Source of the DNA: Niebla homalea
Lineage: Eukaryota > Ascomycota > Lecanoromycetes > Lecanorales > Ramalinaceae
Direction of reading: 5' to 3'
DNA: 64,000 bases
Assembly: GCA_019925105.1 (NCBI GenBank)
Contig: JAHGAU010000017.1
Coordinates: forward strand, 806,001-870,000
This document shows positions 11,546 to 22,835 of the stretch, piece by piece. The position numbers and the translations under genes are program-made. Position 1 is the first letter of the stretch. Each line of letters begins with the position of its first letter. The notes under the pieces are model-generated. The model ran no database searches. It saw nothing but the letters and a program-made list of their open reading frames with translations, and was not told the origin of the DNA.

Positions 11546-12307
11546 GCTGGTGGCTGTGGTGTTGGGATGGGAGTGAAGGGCTTATTGATTTTGGGGGGGG
11601 GGTGGAGCTGGGGCAAGGCGGGTTGGAGAGGCCCGGAGGCCGTCAGGACGGGGGAGGGACAGCCGCCGAGAGGGGGGGAGCGTTGGAGTGAAATTAATTT
11701 ATGACGGCGGGATGGCAGGTTTCAATCGGATTGGGTCTTGCGCTGACGAGCTGGGCTCCTGTAGATGACAAATGAATGGATGATGGGAGGTTGAGGTCGC
11801 GTTGTGAGAGACTGAAGATCGAACCAATGGCTATTGTAGCGCTACTACTGCTTCTAATGCATCATTTTTCCAGAATGCTTGATGATCACGTGATAAGATT
11901 GCGGAGCCAGAAAAGCCGCTTCTTTTTGAGCCTCGTTTTGAGATCGAAATGCGGGGCGTCTGGGAACCAAAACGCGCGAAAAGCTTGCGCTAGGGTTTTG
12001 ATTTGGCCATTCTCACTTCTCAGGCATGTGCCAGGGAGGTATGATTTACCGCTTTCTGCTCGGAGCCTTGATCATGTATTACTATTGCATTTGGTGACTT
12101 CCATTGGTCTCGCAGACGACGGAGGCTGGCTTACTGTACGATATTTTCACGCTAAAAGCTGATACATACAAATGTTCCAATCCGAATGACGTACCGAGAA
12201 ACATATATTATTTAGCTGCCTAGGCGTCTGGCACATAAGACTCATGATTTTGTACAATTCGCAATCCGTAGTCTTCCTGGCGACCGCGAATCGTTTTTTG
12301 TGAGGAT
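11546..12307. promoter_or_regulatory. Upstream region of uS8m
   Basis: G-rich just upstream of the uS8m start (11,590-11,680), with the 10-bp palindrome ATCACGTGAT at 11885-11894. No gene supported up to 12,307. Confidence 0.4.
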
Positions 12308-12766
12308 ATGTTATCAGCCAACAAGATTTACTTGTCCGAGTCGAAAAGTTCGGTAAGGAAAAAGGTGAAAATCGCGGACGCGGCGCATAATCATCCCTTT
12401 CATCAATTCGAGGTAGGTCGGACTATTTGCGTGTTGCAGATCCTGATTTGTTTACGTGATTTCATGGTGAGCGTCTTTACTTTAGCTAAAGTAAAATCGA
12501 AAAAGATCATCTGCAAAAATGCATTCAACCAAAAACTCCACATCGACACCGAAACCGATTGGGACATCATTCGTGCCTCAGCGCTCCCACAGGCCCAGCA
12601 TATGATCAAGGATGAGTGTCGGACAAAGGGGCTAGGGCTGGTGGAGAGCCCCTTCATCGATGACCTGATCGAGTGGAAGCTGTACAATGTCCGGAGATGC
12701 GCGCAGAGGATAGAACGGAGGAAAAGGCTGGAGATGAGAAATCTAGGCAGCCAAAACGGTACCTGA
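12308..12766 (+). CDS. Weak ORF of unknown function
   Basis: A 152-codon open frame. Its second half has protein-like composition, with segments such as LHIDTETDWDIIRASALPQ and SPFIDDLIEWKLYNVRR, and it ends at NLGSQNGT. The first half is less convincing and could be intron or non-coding. No recognisable domain. It may be a small gene, a degraded gene or a chance ORF; transcript evidence would decide. Confidence 0.22.
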   Translation: MLSANKIYLSESKSSVRKKVKIADAAHNHPFHQFEVGRTICVLQILICLRDFMVSVFTLAKVKSKKIICKNAFNQKLHIDTETDWDIIRASALPQAQHMIKDECRTKGLGLVESPFIDDLIEWKLYNVRRCAQRIERRKRLEMRNLGSQNGT

Positions 12767-13084
12767 GTTGCTTCCTGACAATGACATCGTTAATACGAGT
12801 GTAGGGGGTGATACCTATCATGCTGTCAATGGTGCGAATTCCAACCTCACCGCGGTTAGTGAACCTGCATTTCAAGCTCAAAGACATGAATACCCTTACC
12901 AGCCCGGTTCTTCTAAAGGGGCAAGCTTCACGCACCCAGCATATGAGAGAGATGGTGTTGGTACATGATTGCCGGACTCATCGATGTCTGTGGCGTTGGC
13001 TTTTGGCTGGGACACAGAAAGAAACCTCGTATTCCGTTGTACATCCCATTTACCGTTTGCTGTCATTAACTTCATCCCCATCAA
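12767..13084. other. Intergenic, 3' flank of the GH36 gene
   Basis: Nothing supportable seen. Confidence 0.3.
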
Positions 13085-15785
13085 TCAATGCACATAAATA
13101 TCCACGCCAAGCTCATTCCCATATCCAGCTTGTAAGCCCATCTCCTTCCATGCTCTCTCGGTATCAACTTCGAGTAGGTTCTCTTCCATATTGGTGGACG
13201 CACAATGCATTGGGATTGCACGACCGTGCATCATAATCATAAAGTCTTCACCCAAATCCCTTTTCCCAACATCCGAAATGTACACACCTAGGATCCCCAA
13301 GGCTTTCAACTTGACAAGCACGCGTAGGCGGCCGTTGTCCTGCATACTCGTGTCGCTTCCCAAGACAGCCGCAGCCCCGGTCATCTTTCCCCGGAGACCT
13401 AGCACAGCCACCTTTGTTGCTGATGATTGCAATCCAGTGCTTCCTGCCAGGGTGAACGCGTGGACCGGAGTCGCGCAAAGTATTTCCCAACCTCTGACAT
13501 CCAGTTGAAGGGTGACAACGGCGTGCCACCCCTTCAGCACTCTGATCTCGCCAGTCGTGAATGCTTGAACTGCATATTCTCCTTCGCTCTCTGTGCCAGG
13601 GATTGACATCAAATTGACACACTCGGAGAGCGGGCGTTGACTGATATTGAAAACGGCCAAGATGCCAGTTCCACCTTTCCCCCCAGTAAATGTGCCTACC
13701 TTGAGAAAATGTTCGTCTTCGTAGGCGTTGTAAGGGTTGATTGTCTTTCCGAATACGCTTGGACGGAGCACTATTGTCTTTCCTGAGATGGTCAGTGCTG
13801 TCATTTGCCGGATTAGATCAATATCGTGTTTCCCCGGCGTATCCGTTATGTATATTGGCCCGCCAGACACGCAGCGGGCGGCAGCGTGGAAAGATGCATA
13901 TTGATGGGACGTTTGAAACATGTCCCAATCCGGTAGAGTGTTCAGGTGAGAGGTCAGGAGAGCATTGTGCGCATTGCAGAAGATGTGATATGGATGACTT
14001 TCTGGGATATCCGGAAAAAAGTCGTCGCTGTTTCGGACCATCAATGGGGGCTTATTCATCGGAAGCTGCGTGTGGAAGAGATTCTGAGGGAATTGTGACA
14101 TGCAAGAAATCACTTTGATGGAAAAATGGCTCAGACTTGCAATGGTCCACTCATCCAGGTAGGCCGTAATAAGTCGACGGCGGTCCGGAGCATCAGCAAT
14201 TTCGTCAAGCATGAATTGGGCGTCGGTCTTCACGGAGTCAATACCGGCGTCGAGAAGAAAGTCATAGAAGTCTTGGTACATCCTGCCAATGTCTGGCTCA
14301 TCCACAACGGTCATGTGTCCTCCGCCTGTTTTGTTGACCTTTTTGGTTTTGTACTTCCTGGCGATCTTTCCGTGTGGTGATACGGCGCCCCAGTAGCCTA
14401 GTATGGCATGCCAAACAGTGATATGCTCTATGTTCGGATGCTCTTCCCTGATCTTGGTGGCTGTATGCTTGAGGCCTCTGGGAAAGCCTTTCGGGTTGGC
14501 TTCAAAATCGCTCCAGCCCATGTCGAGTTGAGTGGCTCCATTGGCGTCAAGGGACTGCCAATTATCATCAATGATCAGATTCGTTATGTTGATACCATTG
14601 TCCTTCAAATCCGTCAAAGCATCATAAATTTTCTGCTCCGTCAGATCCTGTCCAAGCGCATTCCAGGTACAGAATGTCAGACTGTCGTGCCAATTCTCAA
14701 CCCAATCAGCTCTGACATCTTTCGAGGCTGACTGCTCTACTTGGCTATCGACCTGACCATTCACGGGTAGCTCAGCAGACATCACCCTTCGCGCTTGGTA
14801 CATCACTGCAGCATTTGCACACTCGTGCGACATCCCAAGTGAAGCCAGTACATGCACCTCACCATTGCTCTCTCGATCATTCCGCGAATGAGCAATTACG
14901 CTCCCTTTGTCGTCCGCTTTCAATTCCGTCAACACATCATCAAGTCCGCTTATTGCAAGCAGTACCAGGCTCAGGCCATCATGCCTCAAGAAAGCGCAGG
15001 CGACAGCAACTTGTGGCGGAGCGAAAGGAGCTTTACCATGCCTAGGAGCAATCCAAGGAGTCCACGGTCTGACTGTAGCGAACCATTTTGAGTAGTTGCG
15101 TGGAATGCCAAGGGATTTCTCGGTCAATGAGGATTCACTGCCTTTTGCCCCGTCTAAGGATGCTCTGAAAGACCACAGCCGGGCGCCTGGACTTTCACTA
15201 GGAATGGATTGTACTGACCAGCTCGGATCAGGGTCCTCCAGATACTGGTTGGGTTCTTTCGGGATCGTTGGCGGTACCGGCTGCGGCTGAAAATACAGCT
15301 CCCCGTCGTTCTTTTTTAAAGCCTCATTGACCCATTTCCAATTTTCGTTTGTCGCGACTTTGTACTTCAATGTGAACTGCAGAGGCCTTGTGTGGTCCAA
15401 AGGCTTTGGGAAGTCGATGGCAAAAGAGCGCCGATAGACCTTCGATCTATTTTCTGAATGGACCGCAAACTACTCAACCAATCAGGTCACGCAGAATAGA
15501 TGGATTAACTCGGACATGTCGTACAACAGTAGATTGAGTTTCAACTTCTGGCAGTGCAAGCTCACGCCACTCTTGGTTTGTATGACCATTATGCCACAGG
15601 ACCACTTCCCATGGTTGTTCCGGTAGCGATTTACTGGATTCGATTGAGACGGTAAATCTGATCTACTGCTAATAAACAAATGTGGCATTTCTCTAGGTTA
15701 TGGGACTCACGCTCTGTTGATGGGCAGGAATTACGGTCACTTGTCCAAGAGGCGGGTCGCAAATGGCGTTGGAAAAGAGCAACAT
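13085..15785 (-). CDS. GH36 raffinose synthase / Sip1-like alpha-galactosidase
   Basis: Glycoside hydrolase family 36 protein of the raffinose-synthase/seed-imbibition (Sip1) type, acting on alpha-galactosides by hydrolysis or transfer. Roughly 870 residues in three exons. Exon 1 ends PPLGQVTVIPAHQQS; exon 2 (IRFTVSIESS through PWEVVLWHNGHTNQEW) and exon 3 (RSKVYRRSFAIDFPKP) give the N-terminal beta-domain. The barrel follows with FCTWNALGQDL and IIDDNWQSLD, the nucleophile segment DSVKTDAQFMLDE, and the acid/base segment SGGPIYITDTPGKHD. Both catalytic aspartates are present. No signal peptide is visible, so it is probably intracellular. The start MLLFSNAICDPPLG (15785) is the best ATG in frame; others lie upstream. 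It is divergent from ILV1. Confidence 0.85.
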
Positions 15786-16145
15786 ATCGGCAGGTCGTTT
15801 GAACTTCAATTGAAAGGGCTTACCAAATATATCCCGAATGACCATGCCTGTAAATACGACAGCATTACAAACATGGAGAAAAGGGTTTGGAAGGTCTTCT
15901 TTGCTTGCATCCGGATGCAATTTGCTGCTGGGGCCATCCTTGCCTCCTTGCCATCAGAATCAGGCGCCAGGACCCATTCGGTAGGCCGAGGGGCTTCGGC
16001 TCTCGGGCCGGGAATGACGCACTGTAAATTATACGGTATCTTTGAAGCTTCCCAAGGATGAGTCCGAACTCGAGCATCTTTCTCTTTTCTACAACATTGT
16101 TTGCGTATCGTGTTGGTGCCTCAGCACCTGCAGCTCTCCCTAAAG
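15786..16145. promoter_or_regulatory. Bidirectional promoter region, GH36 gene / ILV1
   Basis: 360 bp between two divergent starts. No extra gene; no operator recognised. Confidence 0.45.
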
Positions 16146-17914
16146 ATGGCCATTGACCATGCTGAGATGCTCAATGGCAATCATGACCCAATGTCCCTTA
16201 CTTTATACTCAGCCAATCCAGACGAGAAATGTGAAAAGACCCCGGCATCTGCGTCCATACCACCAGAGTATCTGCTTCCAAGCGGACACCCAGACGTTCG
16301 TGAGGTGTCTCTCCGAGCCTGTGATATGACTGATGATCGAAAAGTATCTTCGACTCATTCTAGCTTCACGAGTATATGAAGTCGTTCAAGAGACGCCCCT
16401 CTCCCCAGCTCACAACCTAAGCAAACGGTTGGAATGTGATATTCTACTCAAGCGGGAAGATCTGCAGCCAGTCTTCAGTTTCAAGCTGCGAGGCGCATAC
16501 AACAAGATGGCGCATCTAGACCAAGAAACCAAATGGAAAGGTGTTGTGGCATGTTCTGCCGGTGAATAAACATGGCAATTTTCCACTTTCAGCGCGAAGC
16601 TGAAGCGTTGCAGGGAATCATGCTCAAGGGGTGGCTTTCTCTGCTCGGAAGCTCAAAATCCCGGCAACGATTGTCATGCCTGCTGGGACGCCATCAATCA
16701 AGCATCTCAACGTACAAAGGCTCGGAGGCTCGGTTGTCCTTCACGGAGACGACTTCGACTCTGCAAAGGCTGAAGCCCATCGATTAGAGAAATTGTATGA
16801 GTTGACTAATATCGCCCCTTTCGATGATCCATACGTCATCGCTGGGCAAGGCACGATTGGAATGGAGCTCTTGAGACAGACCAACATAAGAGATCTTGAG
16901 GCAGTCTTCTGCTGCGTCGGCGGAGGAGGTCTCATTGCAGGTATTGGAGTATACATCAAACGCATAGCACCGCACGTGAAGATCATTGGGGTCGAGACAT
17001 ACGACGCAAACGCCATGGTACAATCATTGAAGAAAAAGGAGAGGGTGTCGCTGAAGGAGGTCGGACTCTTTGCAGACGGCGCAGCTGTGAAGACGGTGGG
17101 GGAGGAGACATTCAGGCTTTGCTTGGACGTCATTGACGATATCATTGAGGTCACTACGGACGAGACCTGTGCAGCAATTAAGGATGTTTTCGAAGACACT
17201 CGATCTATTCTCGAGCCGGCAGGCGCCTTGGCTCTTGCTGGACTCAAGAAATATGTCGCTCGCAATCCATCCGAGAATCCCAAAAGGCAGCTGGTAGCAT
17301 TAGCGTCTGGGGCCAACATGAATTTCGATAGGCTTCGTTTCGTAGCTGAGCGTGCTGCCCTTGGTGAACAGAAGGAAGCTCTTCTCAGTGTCAACATACC
17401 AGAAAGGCCAGGCGCATTTGCCGAACTCGTCAAAGCTGTGCTTCCCCATGCTATTACAGAGTTCAGCTACAGATTTGCCAATGATAACACTGCGAACATC
17501 ATGATGGGTATGACAGTACGATCAGCTACACGACCTTCGGAGATAGCTGATCTGATCAATCGTCTGAAAAGAGATGGCATGAGCGCCCACGATCTCAGCG
17601 ATGACGAGCTTGCGAAAAGTCATGTTCGATATCTTGTAGGTGGACCGAGTGCTGTGCCTAACGAAAAGCTTTACATGTTCGAGTTTCCGGAACGACCCGG
17701 TGCCCTTGTCAAGTTCCTCACCACTCTCAGGCCGGATCAAAACATCTCGCTCTTCCATTACCGAAATCACGGCGGCGACGTCGGTAAGATCCTTGCCGGC
17801 ATTCAATGTCCGGATGCTGAGAAGGACGAGCTCGAGGGGTTCTTGAAGAAGCTTGGATACCCCTTTTCGGAATGCACCGATTCTCCGGTATACAAGATGT
17901 TCTTACGTGAGTGA
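16146..17914 (+). CDS. ILV1: Threonine deaminase (threonine ammonia-lyase), isoleucine biosynthesis
   Basis: PLP enzyme converting L-threonine to 2-oxobutanoate, the first step to isoleucine. Exons 16146-16295, 16345-16561 and 16614-17914 give 555 residues in frame. PLP lysine in [10 protein letters not shown]; substrate loop [13 protein letters not shown] rebuilt exactly across intron 2; phosphate loop [10 protein letters not shown]. After about residue 365 come two ACT-like regulatory repeats (each opening [17 protein letters not shown] and [12 protein letters not shown]), the usual site of isoleucine inhibition and valine activation, so this is the biosynthetic, not the catabolic, type. 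The enzyme is mitochondrial in fungi, yet the N-terminus seen here ([12 protein letters not shown]) is not a typical presequence; an upstream exon is possible, since a pyrimidine-rich AG lies just before the ATG. Confidence 0.94.
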
Positions 17915-18842
17915 CAATCCGACTATTGCGAGTACTTTACCAAGCGGCAGTGTTGGACGGACGAAAGTCGACAATAAACAAACATCATGGCTTCATAGGG
18001 TCATCGTGAATGCTCGGAGCCTGAATGCAGGCAGCCGGTGCTGAGTTAGAAACTCCAACAACCGTTATATCACACTCAGAGACCTAAGCTCTAGCTTGCC
18101 ATGGTATCACTGCTTTGGAAGATCGAAACAAGGTTCTGTGATTAGCAGTCCAAACTCCAGCGCCAGAAAGTCTGGACTGTTGGAGCATCCAGCGTAAGCT
18201 TACGTGCCACAATCTCGATTTGACGTAAATGTCAAAGGCTTAGTCTTCGTGGTTTCTGGTGGAGCTTTGATGTGCGCTGAAGGACGACGTGCTCAGATTG
18301 CTCTCTTGTTGTCGTGTTGGTCATGAACGAGTAGTGTCACGACTGCTGTTGGTGTTGTCATCTTGCCTATCGAACAGGGACGACTTTGAGACACTTCTGG
18401 TGAGTGACTACGCTCTCGGTGAGGGCATAGCTGGTGTTGGTGTCACAGATCAATTGGTTGACAGGGTGATTGATGACTGAAGTGTCGGTTTTCTGGTAAG
18501 TGCGATCCAGGTGGTCGCTCGTCTTACTGGTGATCTTGATCGCTGGTGAGACGTGCGTATTGCGTCTACATCTTGATGGTGCGATATGAGAATTGTGATC
18601 TTAAGCTATTGCTACCAAATTGTGGCGTGCTCAGTATAAAGGGTAAAGTGCATGTAATATCTATGTATGTTGAGTAGCTAGCTATGTGTGTGTTTCAAAT
18701 ATGAGGATGCGCGCGCTAAGCCGTCGGAGCAAGGTAAGCCCGTCCCGTGCCAAGCATGCCAAGGATCAGCTCTGCTGAGATCCCAAACTAAAGAGTATTG
18801 ACGCTATAACGTCCCCGGGGATAGATGATGCTATCGTAAAGT

Positions 18843-18912
18843 AATGTCAGGGACTAACCCGAGTTCGGGGTATGGAGGTATATGGGTGGTAGTATGATTG
18901 GATTTTGACTAT
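18843..18912 (+). repeat. Left copy of a ~70-bp direct repeat
   Basis: Matches 20566-20634 with only a few substitutions and one 1-bp indel; the shared core includes GGTGGTAGTATGATTGGATT. Both copies are in the same orientation and bracket 1.65 kb that holds the minisatellite and the transposon end. It could be a remnant of a long terminal repeat or of a dispersed element. Confidence 0.75.
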
Positions 18913-18990
18913 GAAGGTGTCTTGGGGGAGGGATTAAAAAAGGCATAGTGAGCTGCGGCAGAATCGCGGAATTTTGCCCATGATTTTGGT

Positions 18991-19190
18991 GCAACACCCG
19001 AGGGGGTCTCCGCTATGCAACACCCGAGGGGGTCTCCGCTATGCAGCACCCGAGGGGGTCTCCGCTATGCAACACCCGAGGGGGTCTCCGCTATGCAACA
19101 CCCGAGGGGGTCTCCGCTATGCAACACCCGAGGGGGTCTCCGCTATGCAGCACCCGAGGGGGTCTCCGCTATGCAACACCCGAGGGGGTC
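18991..19190 (+). repeat. 26-bp minisatellite, about 7.7 copies
   Basis: Eight head-to-tail units beginning GCAACACCCGAGGGGGTC; units 3 and 7 carry GCAGC instead of GCAAC, the others are identical, and the last is truncated after 18 bases. No unique spacers lie between units. Because 26 is not a multiple of 3 and the unit has no stop in this strand, all three forward frames stay open across the array. Confidence 0.97.
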
Positions 19191-19439
19191 ATGGTCATCT
19201 TGACAGAAGGTACCTTAGGTAAAACCATCACACAATTCCTCCCTCCGGGACGGCGAGCTCTTGTGAGCTGATCACCGTTATCATCACATACATACCTCAG
19301 CTCCCGAGCTAAGTATTATCAAAAAGAACCACCGACCGGGTGCATAGCGAGCACGTTGAATAAGGGTGGTGGTTGAGGGTGAAGGCCAGCTACCGGAGCA
19401 AGGCCGAGTTGAAGTTGCCGGTAATAAGCCGACTTGAAT

Positions 19440-19836
19440 TGAATCGATTGACGCGATGTCCATGGTAAAGCTGAATAACGATTACCCTTTGTAACGATAA
19501 TCGGTATATAACGATTTGGGATTGGTAACGGACGTTTATTTTGGTGTAAATTAACGATACTCCTATTACTACGATATCGTTAAGATTTAAAGGAAATTTT
19601 TGCGGGTATCGTTATAATTAATGGTGAAATATTCTGTATTTTTATGGGAGATTAATGATATCGTAGCATCTTTTTAAGTAATCTATGTATTTTATTCTTG
19701 GCGCTATAAAATCCGAAGTATATTAATCATGTTTTTAACCTTACCCGGCTTAGTAACTTATCGCTATAACGATAATTTCTTTGTAACGAGACGCTAGGGT
19801 CACCCCAGAGTATCGTCATAAGGGGGGTTCACTGTA
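19440..19836 (+). mobile_element. Truncated pogo/Fot1-like DNA transposon remnant (right end)
   Basis: The right boundary reads GGGGGGTTCACTG followed by TA (19825-19836), which in reverse is CAGTGAACCCCCC: the start typical of pogo/Fot1-family terminal inverted repeats next to a TA target site. The inner sequence is AT-rich with many TAACGATA-type motifs. I find no transposase frame and no left inverted repeat in the island, so it is a remnant or a short non-autonomous copy. The left limit given is approximate. Confidence 0.55.
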
Positions 19837-20565
19837 CTCAAATGCACGTTGCTTGGTGGTAGGACCTACAGGGGCCAAGACACTAGCAATACAGCAAATT
19901 CCCCAAAGCCGAAACCGCAGTTCACTTATTCTTCTTGAGGAAAAAGGGTTGAGTATAGGGCTAATACCGTCGATACCGTCGTTTTTGACCTCCCTCCTCT
20001 TGACCGTTTATGCCTTGCCTTCCCTTGCCTTTAACACACTACCGTGACATCTTCGTTACTCCAGTATCATTATACCCTCCAGTGTAAGCCACTCTTTCGC
20101 TTATAGTCTCATCCACCCTTTGGAATCTCTATAGCTGGTATATAACTCATGTTGTTGGTGGGCCTGTATGAAAGAGGTGAGGTGAGGTAAGGTAAGGTAA
20201 GGCGCGGTAAAAAGGGGAAATTGACTGAAAACCTGAAGTACCTTTAGAGCAGGCTCACTTTTGACGACTGGCTCACTTGAGTATCGCGATTGACGTGTTG
20301 AAACCCTGTATTGCAGGCAGGGTGATTGAGTATGTGCTCTCTTCGCACGACCTAACGACAAGGCCCATTTTAAGTGTCATTTTAACAGGTGCTTCCGTGA
20401 CTGGTACTACCATAGGCACCCTTGCTAACTGCCCTCCATTGTGTTGGTCCTATCGGCTCTCTTTTAGCCTTATGCCTCAAATCGCGACAGTATTGTTTTT
20501 ACTGAAGTACGAATGTATAAGAGGCTCACAACCAACCGCTCGATACACAAGGATAGTCAAAATCA

Positions 20566-20634
20566 TATCAGGGACTAACCCGAGTCCGGGTATGGACATA
20601 TATGGGTGGTAGTATGATTGGATTTTGACTACGA
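20566..20634 (+). repeat. Right copy of the ~70-bp direct repeat
   Basis: Second copy of the repeat at 18843, same orientation, about 1.72 kb away. Confidence 0.75.
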
Positions 20635-20934
20635 GGGAGTAAATACAAGTGTGGGTGGCCTGCAGCTACGTAAAGGTGTGCGCTAAGGACAGAATACTTA
20701 AGGTAATGAATGATGCATACACTTATGCAACCATCACTGTCGTTATCAGTGGACCTCCGTACAACAACCGAGATTGGCCGAAGATCTGAGGTCAGCTTTA
20801 TAATTCAAATGGCAAATAGTCTTTCTCAGGTGCGATTCCTCATTTCGCATACCCTCGATTTTTCTTTCAGGCTTTTACATTTCGGAGTTCCCTTGCTTCA
20901 ATTGCAGTCAATCCTTTACGTTATCCTATCCCAG

Positions 20935-22144
20935 ATGTCGAAGCAAGGTCCCGTAGCTCCGAAACAAACATGGATCAACCGACATGGAGCGAAACGCATC
21001 GTACCCATGGAGATATTGTGCCTAGGTCTCCCTCGAACGGGCACACTCTGTACGTCTTCCCATGAATAACTTTCTGGCTCTCTGCAAGAAGCTTTCACTG
21101 CGGGTTGATGATTGAGTCATGAAGCCTAGCGCTGGGACATTCACAAGGGTCGAGTATGACGCTGATCATACTGAACAAAAGCCTTGAAAGTCGCCCTGCA
21201 ACAACTCGGGTACGGGGATGTATACCATATGTCGTCCACAATAGAGAACCCACCGGACTGTGACATTTTGCTTGAGGCTATCGATGCAAAATGGTACGGC
21301 AAAGGCGAAAACTTTGGCAGGGACCAGTGGGATCAGCTTCTGGGTCATGTCAAGGTCAGCTACTCAATTCTACCATCTTGTCAGAGCCATGTAGGCGCTC
21401 TCGAGATCTCGTTTTGGTCGTATCCTGGCCGTTTCTGTGACCACTATGAAGCAATATATGATTAACTTAGAGTTCATACGAGTGCACAACGTACCCCTAA
21501 AGTTAAGGCTAATGCATCCGATGTGACTCCAGGCAGTCTCGGATGCTCCTGCTACAGCTTTCGCCGCAGAACTTCTCGAAGCGTATCCAGATGCGAAAGT
21601 GATCATTACAACGCGTGATGAAGCAGCCTGGTATCGGAGCGTGTCCGGAGCGATGAGCAGCATGTACCCTGAACTCTACTCGTGGAGCTCTGCATTCATC
21701 CGGCTTTTTGACGCGGCCAAGCGCAGACGCGACGCTATGTTGAGGAAATTCATTCCTGCATACACGGGTGCGCTGGATCAAGTGCCGGCCAGTCTAGAAG
21801 GGGGAATGACGCGACACAGTGATAAGGTCAAGCATTCCATAGCTGAGTTGGAGAAGAAGACAGGCAAGAAGCGCCAAGTTCTTGAGTTTAGGGTCGAACA
21901 GGGCTGGGAGCCACTCTGTAAATTTCTGGGCAAGGATGTCCCGAGGGAGGCACCGTTCCCAAGGGTCAATGATCTAGAGAGCTATCGAGCAACGGAGGCG
22001 GCTATGAAGAAGGCGGCACTTCAGCGGGCGATGCAGAGAGCGGCTTTCTGGGCTGCCGGCTTCATCGGACTGGGAGCCTGTGCATGGGCGATTTCGAATG
22101 GGCGGGTAGACAATGTCGTGAGGGCATGGAGGAGCCTTATCTAG
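20935..22144 (+). CDS. Sulfotransferase-like P-loop protein with C-terminal membrane anchor
   Basis: Fungal member of the sulfotransferase-like P-loop family (Sulfotransfer_4 type), often mis-annotated as an NAD-dependent epimerase. Exons 20935-21049, 21182-21354 and 21533-22144 give 299 residues. The nucleotide-binding loop LGLPRTGTLSLK is rebuilt across intron 1; AVSDAPATAFAAELL and KVIITTRDEAAWYRS are conserved core segments; WEPLCKFLGKDVP resembles the late PAPS-contact region. The last 40 residues hold one hydrophobic helix (AAFWAAGFIGLGACAWAI), so it is likely tail-anchored. Substrate unknown. It sits at the right border of the repeat island. Confidence 0.82.
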
Positions 22145-22835
22145 AGCCATACGGGGACCCAAGGTTCGAACTGTTTGGCATCATATACAATCCATTATCT
22201 TGCCGTCGAAAACTTTGATGAATTTTCGACCCTGCTGAGTTGCAGCTACAAAAGCTTGTAACATGATAGTGGCCATCCCAGAGCTATCGCTTCGGAATAC
22301 TAAGAAACCAGCATAAGGTGAAATGTAATCGTAGTTCATCCTCGCTTCACCTAGGTAGCAACGTAATGGAAGGAGGCGAGGCTCATCTGGATATTTATGA
22401 TTTGGGTATGGCTACGGAATATTGCAGCGTGCATTTCTATTAATAGAGTGCCAAGCTTGCGAAGCTCCACGGACCACTGTCAAGGACTCAAGGCTGACAC
22501 AGCCCCTGGAAAAGCGTGGCTTGTCACCAGCCCAGCGTTAGTTACAAACTCTTAACACGCATTCAAATACGAAGGCTCCAACCCACATCTACCTGGCTTC
22601 TCTACTTTCGATCTTCTCTTGTTCATACTTCACTCTACCATCGCTCTTTGTTCGTGCATCACAGATACGACAAATACATTCGTTTCTCTATACATGATAC
22701 CTTGCCTGACAAAGCCTGTTCCTATCTACCCTCTTATTTTCTTTCCTCGGAAAGTCAACATAAACATACAAACACCCACACCCAGACCTACACCCACTCT
22801 ACTACTGTGATCGTCAAACTGACTACACCGCCATC
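22145..22835. promoter_or_regulatory. Upstream region of the SUR7-like gene
   Basis: Pyrimidine-rich in the last 250 bp before the start (many CT/CA runs, for example ACACCCACACCCAGACC near 22,770), as expected of a strong fungal promoter and 5'UTR. No gene supported. Confidence 0.45.

Larger units (their letters stand above)
17915..20934. other. 3-kb gene-free repeat island
   Basis: No supportable gene in 3 kb, unusual for this dense window. It contains a 26-bp minisatellite, a long direct repeat, a pogo/Fot1-like transposon end and an AT-rich tract (about 19,440-19,800), each listed separately. Further short runs of AGGTA-type repeats lie at about 20,175-20,205. Confidence 0.7.

Noticed and set aside
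16741..17433. 230-codon minus-strand ORF
   Set aside because: Antisense to ILV1 coding sequence, Ser/Ala-rich shadow.
18045..18190. LTR-like TGTTGGAG / CTCCAACA pair
   Set aside because: The pair is in the wrong order for an LTR (CTCCAACA precedes TGTTGGAG) and too short; no primer site or coding remnant was seen.
18991..19190. CRISPR-like array
   Set aside because: Units are directly adjacent with no unique spacers, and the genome is eukaryotic.
18974..19271. Three overlapping plus-strand ORFs over the 26-bp array
   Set aside because: They arise only because the repeat lacks stops; the peptide is the same cycle in shifted phase.
22160..22180. tRNA T-loop-like AGGTTCGAAC
   Set aside because: Flanks do not fold into a tRNA.
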